Shown here piece after piece: positions 55,217-64,000 of a stretch of DNA of 64,000 nt. Under the pieces are notes generated by a model that was not told where the DNA came from, searched no databases, and saw only the letters and a program-made list of their open reading frames with translations. The DNA is from Mytilus edulis (Eukaryota > Mollusca > Bivalvia > Mytilida > Mytilidae): the NCBI RefSeq assembly GCF_963676685.1, contig NC_092349.1:54015232-54079231 (forward strand), read 5' to 3'. A program made the translations under genes and the position numbers. Numbering within the stretch: position 1 is the stretch's first letter; each line of letters begins with the position of its first letter.

Positions 55217-55505
55217 AAATATTTTCAGTCTGTGATTTAATACTTTTTAATGCTGAAAACGGTATGTAGATATGAACTATATCAAACAATAGTAATATAT
55301 AACCAACACTAGAGTCTGACAAAAAAGAGAAGACCAAAAAGACTGTATGACAAAAAAGCTGCTTAGAAGTTTATTACCATAAACAAAAACAAAAACAGAA
55401 GGTTTTGATACTATCTATGAGCTTATTTTTTTTTTAATTCTTTACTGTTGTATCAGTGCTATGTTTTTATTCAGTGGTATAGCGCGGACAACCCACACTT
55501 ACCTT

Positions 55506-56049
55506 GAGAGTTAAGTATTATTTTAAATTAAGTCTCTTTTTTATTTTAAGTATAAATCATATAAATGGAAGGTCAGAATTATACTAGCTTTTAATTTAGA
55601 TAGCAGTTTTATTTATTTAATTTTCTTTATATACTTTATAGTTTAAAAGAAGAAAATATATTTATTTTAAATGATCAACAAAATCAACGATGGGTGACAA
55701 TAAATGGCGGGTAATCTGAAAAATGAAAAATGTCAAGACAAACTTATACACAAGAAATAATAAAAATACAGGGACAATATACTACAAAAAGGGATAATTG
55801 GGATGGGCTATATATGTGCTGTACAATGTTTACAAACGTGATAATATTGATTGGTGTCAGAACAATAAAAAATTAAATTTTTCTTTCAGTGCAATAACAA
55901 CTTCCACTCTTCTCGCTGCCTCGTTGTCTTGTGTTCTTTGTTTCAATGCTACAATTTTCATACCTTTCACAAGTTGTTTTTAATGTTGTATGCGTTATGT
56001 ATACTATTTGGGACTGGAAAGAGATCCACATCAGATACTCCTACTGCTA
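55506..56049. other. short AT-rich gap between LINE and 6-kb element
   Basis: No gene, RNA or clear repeat boundary is visible apart from short A/T runs. The TSD base triplet CTA at 56047-56049 belongs to the next element. Confidence 0.4.
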
Positions 56050-57768
56050 GGCTTAAATTAAAATATTGTTTGTTTGCCCTTTACCGACCGACCCTATAAA
56101 TTTGTTCCGCCTGAAAATCTTTTATTTGTATTTACCTGCAAGATTTTATTTTATTTTGTTTTTCCGTTCCTACAAATAATCTTATATTTGTATTTTCCGC
56201 TCAAAACATTTTTACCGGAATCCTCGGGTTTTATCTATCCCGGATAAGGTCTAGTCCGTTTGGTATCACGTGAGCGTTTGACATGAACACTTGCATTCAG
56301 AGTTTCAAAGCATTTGTTAGAAGTCATGATATGACGAACGTTACTCTGTGTCTTTGTACTTGAAGAGTAGGGTTCATTAAAACAAGTTGCTTTCTTTAAA
56401 AAAAGAAAAGCAATACATTAACCTAAGACTGCTGACTGCCGGGTCACCAAAAGATTGTTGCTGAATTTGTGTTTGCTTTTGAATTGAAATAATTGACTGT
56501 GAAAAGAAGAATCCAGTTGAAAGTATATATTTACAGCTTCTATTTTAATAGCTATTTTAAAGCTCGACTATTATATTTATCACTCGGGAGTGCACATATT
56601 TTTTTTCGATTATAACCCTTTGGCAATCCTAGCTACTAACCAGATGACTTATGCAAATTACACAAACCTATCGCAATATTTTATGCACTCAGTTTGCTTT
56701 ATAATCTAGAATTCAGGATGCATTTATTTTATCTATCATATCCGACTCGTATTTGAAGCTGTCTTTACTCATGTTAGATGTTGTATGCGGTGAAACCTGT
56801 GGCATGCAATTGATTGGGACCTCTTATGAAGAGATTTATCTTTGGTCTCATAAAACATCTCAAACTTTAAGGATTTCCTGATTTTACTTAAATCAATTCA
56901 AACATTCTACAGGGAAACTTAGTTTTGCCGAAGAATTTCTTAATTCAGAAGTTTATAAACCTGTGCACACTTTAAAAAAATATATATAAAAAGGTATGTA
57001 GATATAAAAAGATACCAGAATTAAAATGATGTACGCCAGACACGAGTTAAGTCTACAAAAAAAGCATCAGTGACGCTCGAATGAAAAAAGTTAAAAGGCT
57101 AATACATTACAAAGTTGAGGAATCTATTCCTTGGGTAGACAATCCTTAGCTTTTCGAAAAGGTCAAAGTTTGTAATAGGACTGTGACTCAAAAAAGAAAC
57201 AAAAGAGAAACAACTCGAGGTTAGAATACCGTTAGTAATGATCGTGCTTGAAAGTCATATGAAAAGCTCTTTCTGCCGTGTCCTGAATTTAGATAACAAG
57301 AACGAAAATAAGCTTTCACGAGTGAATTTAATAGTATTGCATGCAAGTAGTATTTTAGCGCACGAAATAGCAAATAAAAAGCTCAGGAAAAGAATACACA
57401 TTTGCGTCATCACATATCTTAATCTAATACTTGAATTCGAATGTCAAACGGCCTACACTAAATGTTTTGACTCAGGATTCATTGACATTTTATCCGGAAT
57501 TTGTGAGAACGCAAACCGATAGTGTGCTTTTGAAATGTGATCTATAATGTGAATGAATCAAGACGTGTAGGATAGTTGGTCAACACAATGAATACAATTT
57601 TCAAAATCGTACCATAGTACAAATATGTAGATGCTATAAGGTTAAACTATTAAAACAAACAAACAAAAATTGAATTAAAATTTTATAATAAAGTAACGTT
57701 CCGGTCAGTAATTTTTTTTTTCAAATTCTTTTGAATATTTGTACCATAGTTTGTTTAATTTTCCATTG

Positions 57769-57880
57769 AAAAAGTGTGAGGGTATCTACACATACACCAC
57801 AGTTCCATATCAACCCTCTGATTGGTTTACCAGAAGATTTAAAATGGTCATGTGGGGTATGTGAGATACCTCACACTTTT
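57769..57880 (+). repeat. 112-bp hairpin downstream of the recombinase gene
   Basis: AAAAGTGTGAGGGTATCTAC pairs with GTGAGATACCTCACACTTTT around a loop of about 50 bp. It contains GTATCTACACATAC (57782-57795), also present in the hairpin at 59547. Confidence 0.75.
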
Positions 57881-58245
57881 AGCCAGAACCTACAATGTAA
57901 CATTTTCTTTCCTGTAATATTTTTCAACTCTAAATGTTTACTAAAACTATAGTGTTGAGTAGTTGTCTCATTGGCAAATACCCCATATCCTTTCTTTTTC
58001 TTAGAAAAAGTACAAAAATGAATTTTAATAACTGTATTATTTTAATAAAATGTGAAACTAGAAGCCAAATATTAAATACTCTAATCCTCGAGAATGGCAC
58101 ACTGGTAATTTCACTACAAAAAAAAAATGCATAAATTCCATTATGCATAATTTCACTACTAAAAAGGATGGAATTCCAATGAATATATTCCTTTGAATAA
58201 AATACACCACATAATCCTCAAATACTGAAATAATCACAAATATAT

Positions 58246-59499
58246 TTAACTTCCACTATTAAAATTGAACACACATCCAGTGAACAAACTTCCAACGCCT
58301 TCTGCTGCACTTTTTGATGTTTCTTGATTTTCCGTGCGATTTTGAATTTCTGTGTTGTCTTCATGTTTAATTTTCTTACACATGCTTTCACTCGGTTCAA
58401 GGATGTTTGAGATATCCTTTAACATCTCACTGGAAGCCCTTTTATATTTTCTAACACTCTCCACTGACCTATGGCCTGTCCTGTTCATTATTTCTTGTTC
58501 TGGGACTCCTGCCTGGTATAATGGTGTGGCACATGTCCTTTTACCAGATTAGTGAAATACCCATCTATTCCAGCTTCTGCACACATGGTTTTCATGATAT
58601 TAGACAATTTGTTGACCCCTACTGACTGTTCACCAAACTTAATACTTCCTTTATCTAGCGGTCTCCTATAAAAAGCTGTTCCATTTAAATCACGTACAAT
58701 ATTAAAATATTGTTCATATATCTTAAATAGTACTGGATTTTGTAGATAGTGTTTTAAGTTTTTGGCACTCAAGTTCCGCTGATTGAATCCACCTGAAAAA
58801 ATGAAGTATTGACACTGAGTGACAATTGAATCATACACTGAACAAAACTGAGTTATTAATGAAATAGATAAGATAAGATACAATCTAATTAAAATATTGA
58901 TCTCTGATATGTAGTATAACGTAATCAGAGATCAATATTTTAATTAGATTGAGATAAGATATTTTATTTGTTTAAAATCCAAAATAACAGTGAAATATAA
59001 AACAGTTTTATATTGCTTGAATTAGGTAAAACGTAATAAGCATACACGCTACGCAAGATATGAATATACCGGCCGTCTTTACAGTGAATTTGCATAAATG
59101 AATCACCTGTTCAAGCGCGGACCTCAACGAAGACACCCGTATTTTCTGAAAATCGTCACTCATGTGACAAAATTACACAAACGAACGAATTGAAATACAC
59201 AAGAAAGAAAAATACTTAATAATTTAAGAAAAAATAAACTGACCTTTGTACGTTTTGTTGGCTCTGCCGTTGAATAATATATAGCTTCCCGTCTGATCCT
59301 TTCCCAGTTCGAACTGATCCACGGACAGATTCCTATGCTCATCTACACCTCTGAGCCCAAATGTTAGATCGTCTTTACTGTTGTCCCATTGGGGAATTAC
59401 ATTCAAAAAGTCAATGTCACTTATCTCCATTTTTGCAGCCATTTCAGACGACTGAAACGCGCAAACTGATAATGCAGCGGGAAAGGCACTTTTCATCAC
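58246..59499 (-). pseudogene. DUF3504/Crypton-type tyrosine recombinase, 5'-truncated and frameshifted
   Basis: Two exons on the minus strand join in phase: one ending at the donor 59244, then 58792 to about 58246. The first (ATG at 59499 or 59431) carries LTFGLRGVDEHRNL, with the first catalytic arginine, and QFELGKDQTGSYILF. The second carries NLSAKNLKHYLQNP and CAEAGIDGYFTN. After a break near 58548 it continues in another frame with AGVPEQEIMNRTGHRS, then RKYKR (candidate catalytic tyrosine) and a C-terminal FTGCVFNFN. This order matches the DUF3504 domain of KIAA1958/ZMYM/QRICH1-like proteins, which derive from Cryptons. A loss of about four bases removes the expected His of the HxxR motif. 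The N-terminal DNA-binding half is absent. The protein is therefore not expected to be active. Confidence 0.8.
58881..58951 (+). repeat. 71-bp palindrome in the recombinase intron
   Basis: CAATCTAATTAAAATATTGA and its inverse (ATCAGAGATCAATATTTTAA plus TTAGATTG) are separated by 15 bp. The 28-bp arms are identical. Confidence 0.85.
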
Positions 59500-59546
59500 G
59501 TGATATCAGTTAATTGTGACGTCTAATGAACTTTGGCACAAGACAT

Positions 59547-59687
59547 TTACCAAATTAAAAATTTGATTGGGTATGTGTAGATACACCATAGGATGAACTA
59601 AATTTCACTCGAAAGCAAAGCTTTCTCGTGAAATTTAGCCCCTCCTATGGTGTATCTACACATACCCAACACTTTTTAATTTGGTAA
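59547..59687 (+). repeat. 141-bp hairpin upstream of the recombinase gene
   Basis: TTACCAAATTAAAA and GGGTATGTGTAGATACACCA pair with TGGTGTATCTACACATACCC and TTTTTAATTTGGTAA. The stem continues to a tip at CTCGAAAGCAAAGCTTTCTCG. It starts 48 bp from the upstream edge of the first recombinase exon. Confidence 0.85.
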
Positions 59688-61310
59688 CTATAACATATAA
59701 CATCAATAAACACGAACGTCAAGTATTTACGGATGGACATTTTATTTATCGAATGAATCTACTTTTAAATTCTAACATTCCACTATGTGAATAAATTACT
59801 ATACAAAATATAAGCAAAGACTTCTAAATCCATACTAAAACAGTATAATATAATCAACATTATGGTTGTAATTAAATTTTATTGTGATTATTGTAAATTA
59901 TTTTTGTGGTTGTTGCTGCAAGGATTTAAAATCATGCTTTATGAATTGAAAACACACCAAGTATTTTTGTTCACGACCGTTTAAAATTTAAATATTTAAT
60001 AAATTTATTTTACTTTCCGTTTTATGGATATATTATAATACAAAAAAATAAATAATAATTACTCATAAAACCCGGCTAAATACTAAAATGGTATGAAATA
60101 ATTAACGTAGAAATATAATGATTATTGTGTATAAACATTTTTTGTAGGATGCAAGAATTTATTTGGATTTAATTTTTATGTTTGCTTTACAAATGAATAT
60201 TTAAAAATACCAAAGCAGAGTATCTTGTCATATAAAATACTTATTTCTTAATTGAAACTCTGAAAATATTCTGATTTCAATCATTGTTAGTTTCTTCAGA
60301 AACATAAATAAAGTATTATATATTTTTTATATATTTCTTTGATTCCGATTGAATTAAATTCTTTTGATAAGAATATTATCTTTCTGTTTTCCGATCTAAA
60401 ATTAACATTTTAAATAGAATGTTCTATCCCGTAAGTCTATGATGAAATACACAGTATCCCGTGGTTAAATCTTCAAACATAATTTGTTTACATGTTATCG
60501 AGACAACAGACAATACTACGTTATAATTGACCCAGATACACACAGTGTACAGTGGTCGTTTTAAAACAAATATAATTGCGTCGTCAAGGGCCATCAAGGG
60601 ACCATATCAAAGACGTAGATAACAACCTGTGAAGACCTGTATAGATGACCGAAAACTTTCTCGAGACGTTCCGAGAATTTTATTCTGACTTCCGGCCGAG
60701 AGATATCGAGTGGCCCATAGACACATCCAAAACTCGCCAATATATAAGCATGAACCGCTGGTTCATGCAAAAAAGTTCGTCCAATACAAAATTATCAACG
60801 TGTGTGCAAAGTATTTTGTAAACGGACGTTGTATCCTATGTAGGAATGGCCTCTGGTGATCGGTGGATCAGGATGATTATGTTAACGATGCCTTCAACAA
60901 GCATTGATACATGTATATTATTTATGTCTGACATGAACCAAAGGTCTGTAAAGTGGAGAATATTTGGCAGTAAAATCACCAAGTTTTTCCATACAAATCA
61001 TTTATAAATGCGATAAAAAATACGTGACAATTTTGTTTCAAGTCTTGTATCATTTTTATTGGAAACCCAGGCATACAAGAACATTTAAACACGCTAGGGA
61101 CTGTTTCTACTAGTAATGTATGTCTGCCTGGACATATTTTACCAGGACAAAGTTATCTCTAACAGAAAACCTTTAGGTCGAGGTAAGCGACAACAAAATA
61201 TATAAACTTGAAACAGAATTTTCTTCACGTTACACATAAATGTACTGACAATTATCTTTGAAGTGTCCTTGCTCGAAAAATTAAATATTGTATCAATGGA
61301 ATATTAAGGG

Positions 61311-61620
61311 AGCTACCATTTGATTTTTATGGGGGGCTAGGATGAAATTTGAAAAAAATTGGCAGGACAGGAGTTTTGAGTAAAAAAAAGGCAGGATGAG
61401 ACACTTTGCAAAAAAAAAAAAGGCAGGATGACAATTCAGGTAAAAAAAGTCAGGATAAACTAATAAAAAAAAAAGGCAGGACCGAATAGAGTGAAAAATA
61501 AAAAGGCAGGACAGAGATTACAACTAAAAAAAAATGCAGGACAAAATTTTTCATCCTAGCCCCCCCCCCCCCCCCCAACCCCCCCCCCCCCCACCCCCCC
61601 ATAAAAATCAAATGGTAGCT
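61311..61620 (+). repeat. C-tract MITE with GGCAGGA units
   Basis: AGCTACCATTTGATTTTTAT and its inverse (ATAAAAATCAAATGGTAGCT) enclose repeated AAAAAAGGCAGGA units and a stretch of about 40 C interrupted by AA and A. It is related in its ends to 63003-63289. Confidence 0.8.
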
Positions 61621-61867
61621 AAAGCAATACAGACAAAAATGACGTCATGCAGATTATGTATCTATAAAATAAAATATTATACCTACCTGCCTACCCATGA
61701 CAAAAAATGTACCGAGCTCAGTTATTTTTTGGGAAAGAAAAATAAAATATTTTAAATCTTCAATGTTTTACTCATACCAAGCTAAATATATTCAGTATTT
61801 ACACCAAAGCAATTTAAAACAACAATCATGATTTTCCAATCATTCAACTGGAATTTGAATTAAAATT

Positions 61868-61965
61868 GGGCGCGAACGTGTAGAGTGCGAGCGGACCTTG
61901 GGTGCGAATGTGCGAGGTGCGAACGTGTAGGGTGCGAAAGTGTATTGGGCGCGAACGGACCTGAT
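61868..61965 (+). repeat. GC-rich minisatellite (GGTGCGAACGTGTAG)
   Basis: Irregular units of GGGCGCGAACGTGTAGAGTG type within the right outer part of the 6-kb element. They are absent from the corresponding place in the 995-bp element. Confidence 0.75.
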
Positions 61966-62114
61966 ACCCTAGAGACCCTACCTACCTACCCTGTTTCAAA
62001 ACATAGGGTCGGAAAAGGGCAAACAAACAACATTTTAATTTAGGCCCTATGGTATAATTTTCTTCTTCAATACAGGCAGTGATACCAGGGGAATATAAGT
62101 AAGGGGAGGGGGGG

Positions 62115-64000
62115 ACCAATGCAATAAATGCTATAAAGCAATAAAAACTATATGCGATCAAGTACCGCCTAGAACTGTATCCAGAACAGAACTCTTGGAA
62201 GCCATTAAAGCAATTAACACTGGAAAATCTGAAGATATTTTTGGTTTATCAATTGAACATATATTATATGCAGGAGATGCAGGAGATGAATTCACTGATT
62301 ATCTGCTAACTTTAGTCAATATCATACTCAATAACAAATTAATACCTGAAATTATCAAATTAGGACTACTTTCTCCGATATTCAAGAATAAAGGAAACAA
62401 AAATGAATCTAAAAACTACAGAGGAATTGTAGTACTACCTATACTATGTAAAATTTTGGAATATATTGCAAGAATTAATTTTAGACCAGTTTTGCTGAAG
62501 AACCAATCACCATTACAAAGAGGATTCACCCCGAATACATCGCCTTTAAATGCAGCGGTTATATTTGAGGAAGTGTACAGGCAATATAGTGAAAAAACAG
62601 TCCATTCTACATAGCTTTACTTGATGCCAAATCAGCATTTGATGTTGTCATTATAAATATGTTGATGAGAAAACTATTTCTATTTGATATTGACCCAACA
62701 ACCTGGTCTCTAATTGATGATCTCCACCTGAACACCAGTTGTAACATCAAATGGAAAAACCAGCTGTCAAAAGAATTTAAAGTACACAAAGGAGTCAAAC
62801 AAGGGGGACTATTGAGTGCTGACTTATATAAATTATATATTGAAGACTTACTATCTCTATATGAAACATATCAAATCAGGGATGTAAGATTGGTCACATC
62901 AACATTAATGCTGTAGCGTGTGCAGATGATATCACAGTTTTGAGCGACAACCCTTATGATTTACAAATTTTAGTCAACCATGCTCTACAATACAGTCAGT
63001 TAGGCAGCAACCATTTGATTTTCGGGGGGGGGGGGGGGGGCTATGTTTTTTTTGGAAAAGTTTGTTTCCAGTTTTTGATTCTGAGAAAAAAAAGTTGTTT
63101 GTTTCACCCTCAGCTGCCACTATATGTAATGCTAAAATTGAAAGAAAAAAATTGTTTTCGAATTGTCGCGAAAAAAATAGATTGTTTTTCGCAGCAGGCG
63201 AAAAAAAAAATTTGTCCAGAAAAAAAAAACCATAGCCCCCCCCCCCCCCCCCCCCACACACACACCCAGAAAATCAAATGGTTGCTGCCTTACACGTTAC
63301 AACCACAAAAAAGTGTAATCATAGAGGTGGATAACAAAACTAGAAAAGCTACCCATCATAATTGTGTTTTTAACTTGAACAATCAAGAAATGCCAAATGT
63401 TACTAGTTCATCACATTTAGGTATAATTCGATCAACATCAAGAATGAAATCGGAAACACTTCATGTTGAACAAACCACAACAAAAGCACGTCGCACTGCA
63501 TATAGCCTGCTTTCAGCCGGTTTTCACGGAACCAATGGGCTGGACCCAGTAACATCAATATCTATCTACAAAACATACATTCAACCAGTTCTCACTTATG
63601 GTTTAGAAATATTACAACCAGGTCCATCAAACATGACTAAATTAGAGAAGTTCCAAAAATCACTACTGAAAAAAGTTCTATCACTTCCTCGAAACACCCC
63701 AGATCCAGCTATTTATATCATATCGGGCGAACTTCCAATTGAAGCATCAATTGACACAAAATGTCTAACCCTGTTCAACAATATATGCAGACAAGATGAC
63801 AAATCTGTGGAGAAACAACTTGCATATAGACAACTACATATCGAATTAGACAGCAGTAGCAGCTGGTATGTTATTACCAAAAAACTTCTCTACAAATATG
63901 GATTTAGTGACATTTTTCAATTCTTGGATAATCCACCAAGTAAATATGAAAGGAAAAAATTAGTACAAAAAAAGATAGATTCATACTGGATTCAAAGAAT
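62115..64000 (+). pseudogene. broken LINE ORF2 fragment (reverse transcriptase), plus strand
   Basis: RT sequence related to the LINE at 47838 but clearly diverged: AIKAINTGKSEDIFGLS, SKNYRGIVVLPILCKILEY, LLDAKSAFDVV, KQGGLLSADLYKLY and ACADDITVLSDNP, then FHGTNGLDPVTS, YGLEILQPGPSNMTKLEKF and LPRNTPDPAIYIISGELP up to the window edge. The frame changes near 62605 and near 62885 (single-base indels), and a 287-bp MITE interrupts it at 63003-63289, after which the frame resumes. The endonuclease half is missing, as in 5'-truncated LINEs. It also has CADD at the active site. Confidence 0.85.
63003..63289 (+). mobile_element. 287-bp MITE inserted in the LINE fragment, TTA duplication
   Basis: GGCAGCAACCATTTGATTTT and its inverse at the right end enclose a run of about 14 G at the left and about 19 C at the right, with GTTTGTTTCC and GAAAAAAA words between. 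TTA lies on both sides (63000-63002, 63290-63292). A 3-bp TWA duplication suggests PIF/Harbinger. The RT frame continues across when it is removed. Confidence 0.85.

Larger units (their letters stand above)
47125..55505 (-). mobile_element. CR1/L2-like LINE, nearly complete, minus strand
   Basis: Read on the minus strand, the order is: an upstream repeat unit (55474-55505), an SGNH-like ORF (55216-54399), a tandem-repeat block (54330-53905), an A tract (53883-53855), ORF1 with a PHD finger (53804-51240), an endonuclease-RT ORF2 (from about 51240 to 47838), a 3' UTR, and a (GAA)n 3' tail at 47141-47125. SGNH/esterase and PHD domains beside an APE endonuclease and RT are known from CR1-like non-LTR elements. 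The 5' limit is uncertain. Few disabling changes are visible, so the copy is rather young. Confidence 0.8.
56050..62046 (-). mobile_element. 6.0-kb inverted-repeat element carrying a tyrosine recombinase gene
   Basis: GGCTTAAATTAAAATATTG at the left and CAATTTAGGCC-type sequence at the right (ACATTTTAATTTAGGCC) form the same ends as the 995-bp element at 20160. CTA flanks both sides (56047-56049, 62047-62049). The outer parts 56050-56375 and about 60775-62046 match that short element in reverse. The central 4.4 kb is extra and is bordered by similar words (AACTTTTTTGCATGAACC and AACTTGTTTTAATGAACC in element orientation). The right outer part also contains a C-rich MITE (61311-61620) and a GC-rich minisatellite (61868-61965). 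Confidence 0.8.

Noticed and set aside
57238..57522. 94-residue open frame within the 6-kb element
   Set aside because: No motif, no splice partners and no counterpart in the short element; kept as unsupported.
61534..61755. Proline-rich 73-residue frame
   Set aside because: Translation of the C homopolymer and the MITE arm.
47125..62046. LTR retrotransposon or endogenous virus
   Set aside because: No long direct terminal repeats, primer-binding site, gag, protease, integrase or envelope features; both RTs are of the non-LTR type.

Overview
The window looks like nuclear DNA of a bivalve mollusc, most likely a mussel (Mytilus-like). It is AT-rich, has spliced genes with GT-AG introns, and carries repeat families that I recognise from mussel sequence (the AAGATGTGGTATGATTGCC repeat, the GTGGGGCAT repeat, the GAGGTCAAGGTCAG array, and a tRNA-derived SINE). 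The species call rests on recognising these repeats and was not tested by search.

Host genes occupy the first 43 kb. (1) 97-13865, plus strand: the last twelve exons (about 579 residues) of a protein I do not recognise; its 5' part lies outside the window. (2) 36072-21460, minus strand: a complete five-exon gene for a 281-residue protein with the fold of PhnD-type phosphonate-binding proteins (PF12974-like). It has no signal peptide, and its 10.9-kb intron 3 is filled with nested transposons. (3) 38519-43178, plus strand: a complete three-exon MUL1/MAPL gene (mitochondrial E3 ubiquitin/SUMO ligase, 352 residues), arranged head-to-head with gene 2. Every splice junction used in these models keeps reading phase.

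The last 20 kb (43.2-64.0 kb) hold only mobile DNA. There is a 2.3-kb inverted-repeat element packed with internal tandem repeats. A nearly complete CR1/L2-like LINE follows on the minus strand (47.1-55.5 kb); it encodes an SGNH-hydrolase-like protein, a PHD-finger/Met-Pro-rich ORF1 and an endonuclease-reverse transcriptase ORF2. Next is a 6.0-kb inverted-repeat element (56050-62046) that contains a decayed DUF3504/Crypton-type tyrosine recombinase gene. A 995-bp relative lacking this cargo sits at 20160-21154. The window ends in a second, broken LINE on the plus strand.

Stretches between genes and most introns consist of inverted-repeat elements. Target-site duplications could be read for several: TTAA type, 3-bp TWA or CTA type, an 8-bp hAT type (TACCCCAA) and one 5-bp type (TTATT). 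Several large hairpins are also present. The signals most worth following are: the recombinase cargo and its two flanking hairpins, which share a 14-bp core; two inverted-repeat elements that each carry their own short motif many times in both orientations; and a family of conserved modules, two of which abut hairpins with copy-specific arms, one ending only 18 bp from a splice donor of the PhnD-like gene.
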